Both the position numbers and the translations under genes were made by a program. The notes beneath the pieces are model-generated. The model had not been told where the DNA came from. It did no database searches and saw nothing but the letters and a program-made list of their open reading frames with translations. Below, one piece after another: positions 13,986-23,888 of a stretch of 29,564 bases of DNA. Source of the DNA: Treponema sp. UBA4267 (GTDB lineage: Bacteria; Spirochaetota; Spirochaetia; Treponematales; Treponemataceae); NCBI GenBank assembly GCA_002395155.1, contig DGWD01000005.1, forward strand, positions 1-29,564, read 5' to 3'. Position 1 is the first letter of the stretch. The number at the start of each line of letters is the position of its first letter.

Positions 13986-16898
13986 TTATAATGATAAATC
14001 TTTTATCAAGGATTTTGTTATTTCAGATCGCTTCTTCTTATCATCTATATTAAAGTGTTTTAGAAGGTAATTAGGAATAAAAGCTTTATAATCTTTTACC
14101 TGGCCTTTTTCAATCTGCTCTTTTATGTCAGCCTTAATTTGTTCATAATCGATATTTTTTTCATCTGTAGTTTGACTATTTACTGTCAACACATTATCAG
14201 CTTCTTTTTTCTCAACAGAATCTTCGCCACGAAGCAGATAGCCTGATGTTGTCCAGATAAACTGACCGTAATTCTGCTCTGATGCATTTTTGAAATCCTC
14301 ATGCAGAGTTTCCGGAATAATTCCTTTAATTGCATCAAGAACATCGTTCTGTGTGCCTCGAGTCTCAAGTCCCCGAAGTTTTGGCATTACTTTTTGAACA
14401 AGCTGGTCTTCAAAGGCATCATCCATTGCGATTTGGCGCTCATGATTACTTTGTGCCGCAATTACAGTCGGATATAGCGACATATAGCTTTCAATTGACT
14501 GCCAGACACGATGTCCCAGCGCGCGACCGGTTTTACCAAGCTGTTCATTAATTTGTTCAATTTTGTCTTTTTTATCCTTTATCTGTTCATCACTGAATTT
14601 ATACGCATTATCAATCCATGAAGACCAGACTGCCTTAGGAAGTAATTCAGAAGCTTCTGCAAGTACGCTGTCTGTTCTTGTGCGGATAAGCTTTTTCGGA
14701 CGAGGGAAGTTTATTACAATTCCACGATCGAGAACTTTATCAGAAAGAGTCTTTGTCGTTTCATCATTATTCATAGTACCTGTCCAAAGAACATTTCGTC
14801 CAAGACGAAGAGGGAAATCCGCCATTTTACTGCCTATTTTTACTCCGATTTTTGGGAATGTAGGATCATTATCTGCAAGCCCTCGTCGAGTTTCGAGCTT
14901 ACTTAAAAAATCTGCAAAGTAGAGCTCAACATTTGCAAGATTCATTTCATCAAGAAGAATCATTGTCATTACATCATTAAGGCCATTCTGGTCGTCAACA
15001 TTTCTCTGGGACTGAGCAAGCAGGCGGAGCATGTCAGTTGGCTCAAAGCAGTTGTCTATTGAATTATAATAACCAAGCATTGCTTCCTGGCAATCCCAAT
15101 TTGGCTGAACTGGAACTCCAAGGAAATTGATTCCTCCAAATCTTGAATACAAACGTGGAAGTTCAGATTTTCCGGTACCGCTCACACCTGCAAGAACTGT
15201 AAGAGGTGACATCTCGGAAGTTTTGAGTGCAGTATGGAATGCATTGAGAATACGTCGTGGGAAATAAAGTCCGCTCTTCTCGATTTTTTCTTCAATGTTT
15301 CCAAGCCATTCAGTCTCAGATAGTTTTGAACTCTCCAAGCGAGGAAGAGGATCTGCAATTAACGGCTTGTTGATTTCTTTGATACGCTCATCACGTTCTG
15401 CTGGATTTTCATAAGTTGAGCGTAATCTTGCAAGCTGCTCTTCGACTATCTTTTTATCTTTTTCAAGATTGTCGTTTTTAAGTTTTAGTTCTGCATTTTC
15501 TGCCTGTGCTTGAGCAAAATTGTCCTGAATTTCTTGAGTTTGTCTTTCTTTTTGTGTAAGAGCATTCTCGCGCTCTGCCAGATTATCCTCTCTTTCTTGC
15601 AAATCTGAGGCTTTTTTATTGATATAGGAAGCTGGATTATTCACATCATCTCTTAAAGTATTCAATTCAGCCATAGCAGCTTTTAGCTCTTCCAAAACTG
15701 TTATTGGATTTCGTTCTCCTAAATCTGCTTTTATATCTTTAAAAACATTAAGTAAACTTTCTGCCGTGACACGGTTCTGACGTTGTTGTTCAAGTTCCTG
15801 TTTAAGTGTTTCAATCTCACGCTCCTTGTCAGCAAGGATTTCTGGATAGCGTACTTTTACTTCTTCATCAAGATTACTTTCCCTTTCTTCAAGGTCCTGT
15901 GTTTTGTTCTCATTACGTTTTTCAAAGAATTTAAGTTTTCTATCGCGCTCGTTAAGTTCATCTTTAAATGCATTCAATTCCTGCTCACGTGTATCCATTT
16001 TTGCAATTTCTGTAGTAAAATCAGAGACACTCTTACCATTTTCTTCAAGCTGAACCTTGAGTGTTTCAAAAGCAGCCATAGTTTTTGCGTATGTTGCTGT
16101 AGTTTCATCGAACTCACGCTTTTGATTTTTAATTTCTAAATCAAGCTTTTGTTTGTCTCCAGAAAGTGCTGCATTTTGGGATGCAAGTTTTGTATTCTCT
16201 CCAGACAAATCAGCATTCTTTTTTATGAGATCGGCTATCTGTGTTTCCAAAGCGTTAGTATCTGATTTTGCCTTGCTGATAATACTCTTTGCCTCTTCAT
16301 CTGCCTCTTTGACAATTCTGTCTCGTTCAGTTTGTGCTTCCGCTCGAATCTTTTCTGCAGCCGCTAAAGCTTCATTACGGATTTTTTCTGCAGCAGTTTC
16401 AGCTTCAGTACGTAATTTTTCACCATCACTTTTTGCAGCATCACGCATTTGCTGAACCATTTTTTCTGTTTCAGAAATTCGTTTTTCATACAATTCTGAG
16501 GCAAGTTTTTCCGCCCCACTGAACAGTTCTGTTTTTTTTGTGGCAAGCTCTTCCGCACTGTTTACAAGAGATGTTTTTATTGCCTCAAATGCCTTTTCTT
16601 GAGATTTAAGAGCAATCTCTCGGCCTTCAACTTCAGCTCTTTTTTCGTCAAACTCAGCTCGGTCCTTTGTTAATTTTTGTTTTTCCTCTTCGAGTGTCTT
16701 TTCTTTTGGGACAAGTTCTGCTTCTCTACGATCCAAATCAGATTTCTTTTTTTCAAGTAAAGAACATTTATCGCTTAATTCTTCTATTTTAGAATCACGT
16801 TCTGCAACATCTGCCTTTAACTGATCAATTTTTGTTTTAGTCTGAGATAAAAGTTTTTCAACTTGCTCATGAGTATAAGTCTTTGTTTTTTCTGCCAT
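13986..16898 (-). CDS. McrB-type AAA+ ATPase/GTPase with a long coiled coil
   Basis: 970 aa. Residues about 10-510 are almost continuous heptad-rich coiled coil (Glu/Lys/Ala/Leu; for example AEKIRNEALAAAEKIRAEAQ). The AAA+ domain follows: Walker A GVSGTGKSELP near 570, Walker B ILLDEMNLANVE near 646, and the McrB-type signature TMNNDETTKTLSDKVLDRG near 707-722. McrB proteins are hexameric GTPases that power McrC nucleases. The extended coiled coil plus McrB domain is the defining feature of CoCoNuT systems. The start is supported by GAGGAG 6 nt upstream. It is preceded by island promoter motif B and followed by the DUF2357 gene. The C-terminal about 60 residues after YLLRGEDSVEKKE are charged and may be a flexible partner-binding tail. 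There is no YTH or SmpB-like domain that I can identify by eye. Confidence 0.9.
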   Translation of the reverse strand: MAEKTKTYTHEQVEKLLSQTKTKIDQLKADVAERDSKIEELSDKCSLLEKKKSDLDRREAELVPKEKTLEEEKQKLTKDRAEFDEKRAEVEGREIALKSQEKAFEAIKTSLVNSAEELATKKTELFSGAEKLASELYEKRISETEKMVQQMRDAAKSDGEKLRTEAETAAEKIRNEALAAAEKIRAEAQTERDRIVKEADEEAKSIISKAKSDTNALETQIADLIKKNADLSGENTKLASQNAALSGDKQKLDLEIKNQKREFDETTATYAKTMAAFETLKVQLEENGKSVSDFTTEIAKMDTREQELNAFKDELNERDRKLKFFEKRNENKTQDLEERESNLDEEVKVRYPEILADKEREIETLKQELEQQRQNRVTAESLLNVFKDIKADLGERNPITVLEELKAAMAELNTLRDDVNNPASYINKKASDLQEREDNLAERENALTQKERQTQEIQDNFAQAQAENAELKLKNDNLEKDKKIVEEQLARLRSTYENPAERDERIKEINKPLIADPLPRLESSKLSETEWLGNIEEKIEKSGLYFPRRILNAFHTALKTSEMSPLTVLAGVSGTGKSELPRLYSRFGGINFLGVPVQPNWDCQEAMLGYYNSIDNCFEPTDMLRLLAQSQRNVDDQNGLNDVMTMILLDEMNLANVELYFADFLSKLETRRGLADNDPTFPKIGVKIGSKMADFPLRLGRNVLWTGTMNNDETTKTLSDKVLDRGIVINFPRPKKLIRTRTDSVLAEASELLPKAVWSSWIDNAYKFSDEQIKDKKDKIEQINEQLGKTGRALGHRVWQSIESYMSLYPTVIAAQSNHERQIAMDDAFEDQLVQKVMPKLRGLETRGTQNDVLDAIKGIIPETLHEDFKNASEQNYGQFIWTTSGYLLRGEDSVEKKEADNVLTVNSQTTDEKNIDYEQIKADIKEQIEKGQVKDYKAFIPNYLLKHFNIDDKKKRSEITKSLIKDLSL

Positions 16899-16914
16899 TT
16901 AAATCTCCTCATAT

Positions 16915-16951
16915 ATAATTAGGTGTAAATTATCCTTCTAGTTGATATTTT
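16915..16951 (-). promoter_or_regulatory. Island promoter motif, copy B (before the McrB-type gene)
   Basis: AAAATATCAA (complement of 16942-16951), 16 nt, then CACCTAATTAT (complement of 16915-16925). The start codon follows 16 nt later. The first box overlaps the last codons of the HEPN gene, so this unit can be transcribed separately from the upstream genes. Confidence 0.65.
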
Positions 16952-19007
16952 TTTCTGTCAAAAATCCATTTTTTGCAAAATAATGAATCAAGACTATTAT
17001 TTGTTCTTTTATTCCAAGTACACGGGTTGCATCAATTTTCAATGGGATTTCTCCGTGCCCTCGTTTATATACAATATAACTTACATCAGAAATCATTTTT
17101 CGCCATTTTGCTGAAATACCACGCATAAGATTTACATCAGCAAGAGTAAAGAATGCAATGCAAGCTGCATTCATAGAAGAAGGATTTCTGTTCAAAGCAG
17201 AATTTATCCTGTCTTCATTAGTTCCAAGAATTGCTTTGAACTCATCTGATCCTGAAAGTTCAAAACCTGCAGACATGACTTTTTCCTTCCAGTTTGAATT
17301 TATATAATCATCACCCAAACATTCATTAACAGAAACAAACAAATGCTCCAGAATCTTGTATTGATCAAGGATAATTGCATTATTCAAAGAATCAGGCCGA
17401 CTTCCCCGACGTTCCATGTCTGTAACAAAACGAATCAGATTTGAATCCAAGGTTCTACATAAAGTAAATCCCAGTGCCTGTTCCATACTAGTTATTGCCT
17501 GATCACGCTCATTCTGAAACCTTACTTTTTCCGCAAAACAAAGCTTCTGCCCTTCGTCTATTTTGAGGCCAAGTCGTATTTTCATAAGTGCAAGAATTGT
17601 CTGATACGTTCTTTCGATACTTTCGATAAAAGTTTTAGAATCACTCACAGAACCAGAATGAAAACTCTGATTTCTACTTATATTAAGATTTGTAAGAACA
17701 CTAAGAAAATCCATATGCTCTTTTGCAAAAACTTTAAGCCATTGTTCTTCCTTAAAGGCAAGTAAAAAAATAATTACGAGAGGAAACAAAGACGGAACTT
17801 TATTAAAAGAATACCACAGTTTACCGTATTTCTGTCTCAATGATTTTTTTTCTTCTTTTCCACATTCAAATCCAATTTGTATAGCAGACTTGGAAGCAAT
17901 GCCTGCTATGATATAGCCGGAAGCTTTGTTTTCACTGAATCTCTTAAGTCCTGAAATAACTTCTCTTGCAACATATTCAGTCTGTCCAGAATGAAGAATA
18001 TAAAACAGTACCCATTCTGTAAGCTGTATCAAAAAAAGCAGAGAATCGTTCATTGCAGAAAGCAAATTTTCTTCTTTGTCAGGGGAATCAACAACCATCC
18101 GAAGTTCATTCATGCACTTTTGAGCGGAAGCTAATTTTTCTTTAAGTTTCGGATACTGTTTTTCTACCTGAGAAACAGATTTTTCTTGAGCATTTGTCTG
18201 AATCTGAAGCTTATTTCTTAGAGATGAAATAAAATTCTTGTCATCTTCATTTTGAATACTTTGAACCGAAAAGAATGATGTAAGATTTCCAAATCCATCA
18301 GTAAAAACCCAGTCACGCGAAGAACCTTCCGGCTGCATCACATCAATCAGGAACCAACGGAGATTCTTCTTAGTACTCTGACTTTCATCAATACGGACAA
18401 AGACCCCGTCTTTCTTGGGAAAGAGTTTATGAAGCATGGCCGTAACCTCATCACTATCGGGAACATTATTAAAATTTTCATCGTAATGAAGTTTATATGC
18501 AATCTGTCCTTCATCAGTTTCTGTACCTGCAGACGAGAAGGCTTTATAATTAAAGAAAACATTTCCCGAAGTATCTTTTTCTTCCTTTCCATGAGAATAT
18601 TCAAAGCGATTTTCTGAATCAACGGTGCTGTAATAGGGAATAATTCCTCCTGAAACAGCATCAACATAAACATGAATTTCCTGACTTTGAGTTTTTGAAA
18701 ATTCACCAAGTTTTTCCTTTCCAGTCTCTGTTATACGACAACAAGAATCCAGACATTCCCTCTGTTCAAGCCTTGACTGTATGAAGGAAACCAAGTCCTC
18801 CTCAAGACCGGTACATGAAGCAATTTCCTTTGTATCGGTAACATTAATCTCAGCAAGCTTGAGAACGACTTCTTCTATGATATTTTTACCCGAAGAGATT
18901 AGGCCTTCTCCCTGCGCAATAAATTCATAGCAAGGCCATAATAACTTATGCTGAATACGCACAGGAAAGGAATTGTTTATTTCTTTTCCACCGATTATTT
19001 TTTCCAT
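16938..19007 (-). CDS. Large protein with a HEPN ribonuclease motif
   Basis: 689 aa. Residues 1-110 look like winged-helix DNA-binding or scaffolding modules (EEVVLKLAEINVTDTKEIAS then TGLEEDLVSFIQSRL and ITETGKEKLGEF). Next comes a mixed region with YVDAVSGGIIPYYSTVD. Residues about 320-490 are helical and contain NISRNQSFHSG: R445-N-Q-S-F-H450 is the R-x4-H motif with the favoured Asn after Arg, which marks HEPN RNases. A second, degenerate KRGHGE near 647 sits in another helical part. HEPN domains cleave RNA in Cas13, Csm6 and many abortive-infection systems. CoCoNuTs often carry HEPN effectors. The start overlaps the helicase gene by 13 nt, so translation is coupled. This is the likely RNA-cleaving effector of the island. 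Confidence 0.75.
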   Translation of the reverse strand: MEKIIGGKEINNSFPVRIQHKLLWPCYEFIAQGEGLISSGKNIIEEVVLKLAEINVTDTKEIASCTGLEEDLVSFIQSRLEQRECLDSCCRITETGKEKLGEFSKTQSQEIHVYVDAVSGGIIPYYSTVDSENRFEYSHGKEEKDTSGNVFFNYKAFSSAGTETDEGQIAYKLHYDENFNNVPDSDEVTAMLHKLFPKKDGVFVRIDESQSTKKNLRWFLIDVMQPEGSSRDWVFTDGFGNLTSFFSVQSIQNEDDKNFISSLRNKLQIQTNAQEKSVSQVEKQYPKLKEKLASAQKCMNELRMVVDSPDKEENLLSAMNDSLLFLIQLTEWVLFYILHSGQTEYVAREVISGLKRFSENKASGYIIAGIASKSAIQIGFECGKEEKKSLRQKYGKLWYSFNKVPSLFPLVIIFLLAFKEEQWLKVFAKEHMDFLSVLTNLNISRNQSFHSGSVSDSKTFIESIERTYQTILALMKIRLGLKIDEGQKLCFAEKVRFQNERDQAITSMEQALGFTLCRTLDSNLIRFVTDMERRGSRPDSLNNAIILDQYKILEHLFVSVNECLGDDYINSNWKEKVMSAGFELSGSDEFKAILGTNEDRINSALNRNPSSMNAACIAFFTLADVNLMRGISAKWRKMISDVSYIVYKRGHGEIPLKIDATRVLGIKEQIIVLIHYFAKNGFLTEKNIN

Positions 19008-22000
19008 TGCAGTACTACTCCATATCCGTCATCTTTTTTACCTGCACATAAATCATAAAATTCTGAGAGAGCCGGTATTTTCTGACTTCTGGCTTCTTTT
19101 GATGTGAAAAAATCCTTGCAGCCTACAGCGACAAGCACCTTTTTTTGTCTTGACATACTAACACAAAGTCTGTTTGGCGTAAGAAAATCTATACTTCCTT
19201 CAGATCGAACGACGGAAAGAAAAACTACATCAAATTCCATTCCTTGAAAGGCATCTACCGTTCCGACTTTGTAAGTGACGTCTTTCAACTCGCCCTTATG
19301 AGAAGAAAGTTTTTTCTGTATCAAATCCCTTTGTGCACTATAGAAAGCAATAATACCATAAGAGAATCGCTTTTCTTTTGGAACATCTCTTTGACTTCTA
19401 ACAAAAGTTAAGAATCTTTCCACAATGCAATCAGCCTCACAGTCACGAATTCGGCTTGTGCCTTGCTTTTCTTCCTTTCCGCATTCTTTGGGAACATCAA
19501 TCCAGACTGCAGCTTTGTTTTCGATTTCTGGAAGATTATGAGAAAAATCTTCTGCAACTCGAGGGGAAGCATATCCTCCCTCTTCTTTATAGAAAAGATT
19601 TGAACAAAGATTTCCCAAAACAGGATGAGTACGAAACTGCTTATCCAGGGTAATTGTTCGTTTTATGCCATCTTTCTTTTCCAGATCCTTTAGTTTTTTG
19701 AACAATAATTCAAAAAGACTGAGTTTAAATGCATCTTCGTAAGAATCTTTCGGAGTCTCATCTTTTGCTACAAGTTTAGAATTACTTTCGTCCTTTTTGA
19801 TTTCAGCCTGGACTTTTTCATAAACAGCATTGCACAAGTCATCATCCACGAGCTGAGGAAGTTGACGATGATCTCCCACAAGAATTATTCGCTTTACAGC
19901 CTTGCACATCGGAATCAGCAAATCTGGTGGAGCAGCACGAGCCGCTTCATCAATGATTACTGTATCATACAAATGAATATATATTCCCTCGCCGCCTTCC
20001 ACAGCCACTTTCTGGGTTTTTATATCCTTACCAACTGACTGCTGACTTGTTGCTGCATAAACAAAATCACAATCTTTTATTGCCCGTGAAAACGCTTCGT
20101 GTCCACCCTGCAGATTTCCTATCCAGTCTGCAATAATCTGATCTTTTTTATCTTTTTTTCCTCTTTGTGCTTCCAGAAAATTTGCAGTCATTTTGCACAA
20201 AGAAATAATAGCGTCTTCAACTTCAGCACAAATATAAGCAGGTCGTGGAGCAAATTCTTCAAACAAATCAAGTTTTAATTTTGAAAGTTCCAAGAGTTGT
20301 TTTTCGGACGGAGATTCACTCATCACTAAATCCATCAGAAGACGCTCTGCTTCCTTATGTTCGCTAAACCATTTTCTATCATCAAGGGCAAAGAACAATT
20401 CCTCCGCACGTTTTACACCATCATCAGAAAAGGCTCTTTCAGAAGTTCTTAATGCACGAATTTTTCTGAGTAAATCTGTTGTTTTATAAGAATCAGAAGG
20501 CTGGTTCTTTTTAAGTAAAAGAGTTCTCGCTTCCGAAGCAATTTCCTCAGTAACCGGCAATCTTAATATATATTCCAGAAGTCTTTCTCGGTTTTCCGGC
20601 AGAGGTAAATGAACATATTCTGCAACATAAGCATGAAAAGTCTCTACTTCATGCGAAACCTGAATGTTTGGATTAAGGGCATAAACTCTCTCTTCTATTT
20701 CCTTGCACCACGAGTCGATATGTTCATTGTAATTGCCTGCAGTACCACGACGTTTACCGTATTTCCAGGTAGGAAGTGCATTTACTTTGATTCTTTCAAT
20801 CATATTCTCTACGGCATCATGCTGATATGATGTAGCAAGAACTCGACCTGCACTCACACCTCGTTTGTCTTGAGCCTCATTTAAGATTTCCAAAACAGCG
20901 GTAATAACCGTAGTTTTTCCGGTTCCAGGAGGTCCCTGTATAAGAGCAATATCGGGAGTACGAAGTGCTAAATCTATTGCTTCCAGCTGACGATCCGTAG
21001 GAGGATTATTGAAAATCTTTTCCCGCACTCGATTTGTAATACGCATTTTTGGAGGTCTGCTGCCGGAAGGTATAAAATCAAAATTTCCTTCGAGAATATT
21101 TCCTAAAGAAGTAATTCCAGATTTTCCTTGTCTTATTGCCTCCCATGCGGCTTGTTGTCGCTCAATCTGGCTTTCTTCACCCTTCATCGACATAGTAATA
21201 TAACCTTTTTGTGCAACTTCATTTGCCGAAGGCATATTATTTCCTTCCGGAAGCGTCACTTCAATCCAGTTATCTTTACAATCTTTCATAGGACAGCAGA
21301 CTTCTAATATTTTAGGAAGACGGTTTCTCTTCCGCTCTTCTTCTAATTCTTTTTTCTTTGCATAATATTCAAGAAAATCACATTTTTTATCCTGAAGAAA
21401 AAGAGGCTCTGCGTCTTCATTTCGCCAGAGAGTAATTTCCTCTACTTTGCATTCTGTAATTTTTTCTGAAATATTTTCATCGAAATAGAGTTTTACGCTA
21501 TCGCTTGAAGTTGGAACACAATTATTGTAATGCTGAGCTCCTAATTTGCGAGCCAGAGTTAGGATTCTGTTTCCTCTCGCACCTGTATATTCCTGCCAGG
21601 CTTTTAAATAACTTCCGCTCTTTTCGGTAATTTCCTCTAGTTTCTTACGGTTATATTCAGAAGCGGCCTTCTTCTGGTCCGAAAAAACAAGTTTTGCTTT
21701 CACAAGATGAAAATTACCACCTGTAATAATATTTTTTCTGGACTCAGTTCCTGTCACTGCAAAATATTTATCACTACCTGTCGAAGTTAAATTCTTTTGT
21801 TGAACTTTTATTAAAAAACACTTATTAAAGCGTTCACACAGAATAGAGAATGCTCCGATTGGCTCAGGTTTATCTTTATTTACTTCTTCACTATCCTCTT
21901 CATCCTCTGAATCTTGTTCCTGAGACTTCTCGTAATTCCCCTGCATGATAAAATATGTTTCACCATCAAGATAAATTGTAGAGTCCCTTGAAAGTTGTTT

Positions 22001-22390
22001 CTGTAATTCATCTATTTTTACCGGATTTTTCTTATTTTGAAGATTCTTGAGATTATCGCCTTCTGCAAGAATTGTCACTTCTCCAAAATCTTCGACTGCA
22101 CCTGCAAAGACATATAAATCAAATAAGAATCCGTCTTTTCCAGCGGATTTAACATTACAGATATTAGCTGAACCACGACAAAATTGAGTGTCGAGATTAG
22201 CTTTGTCCTGCGGATTTTTAAAATCGAATTCTACAGCACCCGTTTCCGTACGGATAATGAAATTGTTGTGTTGTGGATTCGGAAGAATTGTGTGCGGTCC
22301 AGTCTTAATCATTACTGTCTTTACATCCGAATGAACTTTTGCAGAAATATTTTCGTAGAAAGGAATTGTCTCAATATAGGCTAAATCCAT
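18995..22390 (-). CDS. Superfamily 1 (UPF1/DNA2-like) helicase
   Basis: 1131 aa. All SF1B motifs are present: Walker A IQGPPGTGKTTV near 485, Walker B VIIDEAARAAPPDLL near 811, motif III ILVGDHRQLPQ near 838, motif IV KQFRTHPVLGNLC near 917, motif V VGTVDAFQGMEFDVVFLS near 1042, and motif VI NRLCVSMSRQKKVLVAVG near 1080. The arrangement, with a long insert between motifs Ia and II, is that of UPF1/DNA2/SMUBP2-type 5'-3' helicases that work on RNA or DNA. The N-terminal about 440 residues contain the acidic linker QDSEDEEDSEE and a conserved-looking YLKAWQEYTGARGNRILTLA stretch. Helicases of this type are standard members of CoCoNuT and TerY-P DNA/RNA-processing clusters. The start lies one base after the kinase stop, with GGAGGG upstream. 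Confidence 0.92.
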   Translation of the reverse strand: MDLAYIETIPFYENISAKVHSDVKTVMIKTGPHTILPNPQHNNFIIRTETGAVEFDFKNPQDKANLDTQFCRGSANICNVKSAGKDGFLFDLYVFAGAVEDFGEVTILAEGDNLKNLQNKKNPVKIDELQKQLSRDSTIYLDGETYFIMQGNYEKSQEQDSEDEEDSEEVNKDKPEPIGAFSILCERFNKCFLIKVQQKNLTSTGSDKYFAVTGTESRKNIITGGNFHLVKAKLVFSDQKKAASEYNRKKLEEITEKSGSYLKAWQEYTGARGNRILTLARKLGAQHYNNCVPTSSDSVKLYFDENISEKITECKVEEITLWRNEDAEPLFLQDKKCDFLEYYAKKKELEEERKRNRLPKILEVCCPMKDCKDNWIEVTLPEGNNMPSANEVAQKGYITMSMKGEESQIERQQAAWEAIRQGKSGITSLGNILEGNFDFIPSGSRPPKMRITNRVREKIFNNPPTDRQLEAIDLALRTPDIALIQGPPGTGKTTVITAVLEILNEAQDKRGVSAGRVLATSYQHDAVENMIERIKVNALPTWKYGKRRGTAGNYNEHIDSWCKEIEERVYALNPNIQVSHEVETFHAYVAEYVHLPLPENRERLLEYILRLPVTEEIASEARTLLLKKNQPSDSYKTTDLLRKIRALRTSERAFSDDGVKRAEELFFALDDRKWFSEHKEAERLLMDLVMSESPSEKQLLELSKLKLDLFEEFAPRPAYICAEVEDAIISLCKMTANFLEAQRGKKDKKDQIIADWIGNLQGGHEAFSRAIKDCDFVYAATSQQSVGKDIKTQKVAVEGGEGIYIHLYDTVIIDEAARAAPPDLLIPMCKAVKRIILVGDHRQLPQLVDDDLCNAVYEKVQAEIKKDESNSKLVAKDETPKDSYEDAFKLSLFELLFKKLKDLEKKDGIKRTITLDKQFRTHPVLGNLCSNLFYKEEGGYASPRVAEDFSHNLPEIENKAAVWIDVPKECGKEEKQGTSRIRDCEADCIVERFLTFVRSQRDVPKEKRFSYGIIAFYSAQRDLIQKKLSSHKGELKDVTYKVGTVDAFQGMEFDVVFLSVVRSEGSIDFLTPNRLCVSMSRQKKVLVAVGCKDFFTSKEARSQKIPALSEFYDLCAGKKDDGYGVVLQWKK

Positions 22391-22391
22391 A

Positions 22392-23885
22392 TCAGTTTCC
22401 CTCCATCAAATAGATTTTTACAGAGCGGCAAATACCACTTTTTGAATCTTTACAGATAATGGAATATTCCTCACCCTGTTTGACTTGGAGAATATAACGA
22501 CTTATGATTTTCTCCTCGCTTCCGTTCAAACCAATGAAATAATCCTTTGTTGAGCTTTGCCTTTGTGCCAGATTGAATTCGAGCCCAAAACCTTTAATAT
22601 TCACAGTTCTAATTTTTATTTCTGTTCTAAAATACGAATCAATATTAAAAGATGAAACAATATGTTCCGGTAACGAAAACAATTCTCCACTTTCTGCTTC
22701 CGGATTTAAAAGTTCATGAGCGAAAACAATTCTGTCATTTTCGTCTTTCAGTATAAGGATCTTCGGTAAATTCTTATCGCACCAAGGACAAACTTTTTGC
22801 GTTCCGTCATAAACAAAACTCATTCCACAATCAGGACAAGAAATGCTTATAGCATGAGAATGAGCAAAGGCCCTTGCCCAAAGACTTGCTGTAGGTCTGG
22901 TTTTCGGAGATTCTCGTCCTTCTTCGCAGAAAGTCATATTGAAAAGCGCAAAGGTCTCATTTGTCAGGAAATTTTGTCGTGGAAGACCGGCTTCGGTATG
23001 ATTTGAATCATCTTCAATATCCTCAACCCACGGATATTTTCCCGAATATTGCGGATCGATTGCGGGCGGGGTGTCGCTCTTGTCGTTCGTGGAAGCATCC
23101 CAGTCATCTACATCATCATCATTCCAGTTCGTTGCTTTTTCACCAGCAAAAGGATGAATGGCAGAAAGCGTCTCAAAGGCAAGCGTTGCGAATGAATAAA
23201 TATCACTGTTCTGACTGCATGGTTTTCCAGCAAACAGTTCAGGGGCTGCATAACGCGGAGTATAGACGAGATTATCTCTATCTTCACCAGGTATAAATAC
23301 ATTGTCTGCATCAATTAACCACACATTCTGAGTTTCTTGTTTTGAATTTTTTGTAGCAAAAACATTATTCGGAGAAAGATCGCAATATACCATTCCGTTT
23401 GCATGAAGTTTTGCCAGGAGAGCTGCTAGTTTTGAAAGGAGCATAAATCGTCTCCTATGCCCTCCATCTGTAGACAGTTTTTTGATGCCTTCTTCTGACA
23501 TTGGTAAAAAATCTGAAAAACTAATCATATCTCCCATAAGACGCATTACATATCCGGAATAATCCGCAAGACATGCCATTGGATACGCAACATGGATTCT
23601 ATCGGGAAAAGGTTTGAAAACAATAGATTTAAACTTCGCATCATTATGTTCAAATTCTACTTTATTTTTTTCACGACTTATAAGTTGTCCTTTTGGATTC
23701 AAGGCGAATTTTACAACAATTTCAGGATTTTCTGTACGACATACACGCCCCTGTCCACCCTGGCCAAGAACTGATTGTATAATATGAGTTGAATCAAAAG
23801 AATCTTTGATCTGTTTTATTGTTATGGTTTTTCCGTCACTATCATTAAGTGTTACACCAATTTCATCTTCTTTTTCTACTTCCAT
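22392..23885 (-). CDS. Ser/Thr protein kinase with C-terminal zinc ribbon (TerY-P kinase)
   Basis: 497 aa. Kinase domain: glycine loop GQGGQGRV (41-48), ATP-site Lys59 in VVKFA, catalytic loop GMVYCDLSPNNVF near 169 (Asp and Asn kept, HRD changed to YCD), metal-binding Asp in LIDADN near 192 (DFG replaced), and AAPELF in the activation segment. It looks catalytically competent. A zinc ribbon follows (CPDCGMSF near 347, CPWCDKNL near 366) and then a beta-rich C-terminus that I cannot name. Kinase plus PP2C phosphatase plus TerY-like vWA is the TerY-P triad described by Aravind and colleagues, thought to control an associated nucleic-acid-processing complex by phosphorylation. It begins 3 nt after the phosphatase stop. 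Confidence 0.9.
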   Translation of the reverse strand: MEVEKEDEIGVTLNDSDGKTITIKQIKDSFDSTHIIQSVLGQGGQGRVCRTENPEIVVKFALNPKGQLISREKNKVEFEHNDAKFKSIVFKPFPDRIHVAYPMACLADYSGYVMRLMGDMISFSDFLPMSEEGIKKLSTDGGHRRRFMLLSKLAALLAKLHANGMVYCDLSPNNVFATKNSKQETQNVWLIDADNVFIPGEDRDNLVYTPRYAAPELFAGKPCSQNSDIYSFATLAFETLSAIHPFAGEKATNWNDDDVDDWDASTNDKSDTPPAIDPQYSGKYPWVEDIEDDSNHTEAGLPRQNFLTNETFALFNMTFCEEGRESPKTRPTASLWARAFAHSHAISISCPDCGMSFVYDGTQKVCPWCDKNLPKILILKDENDRIVFAHELLNPEAESGELFSLPEHIVSSFNIDSYFRTEIKIRTVNIKGFGLEFNLAQRQSSTKDYFIGLNGSEEKIISRYILQVKQGEEYSIICKDSKSGICRSVKIYLMEGN

Positions 23886-23888
23886 AAA

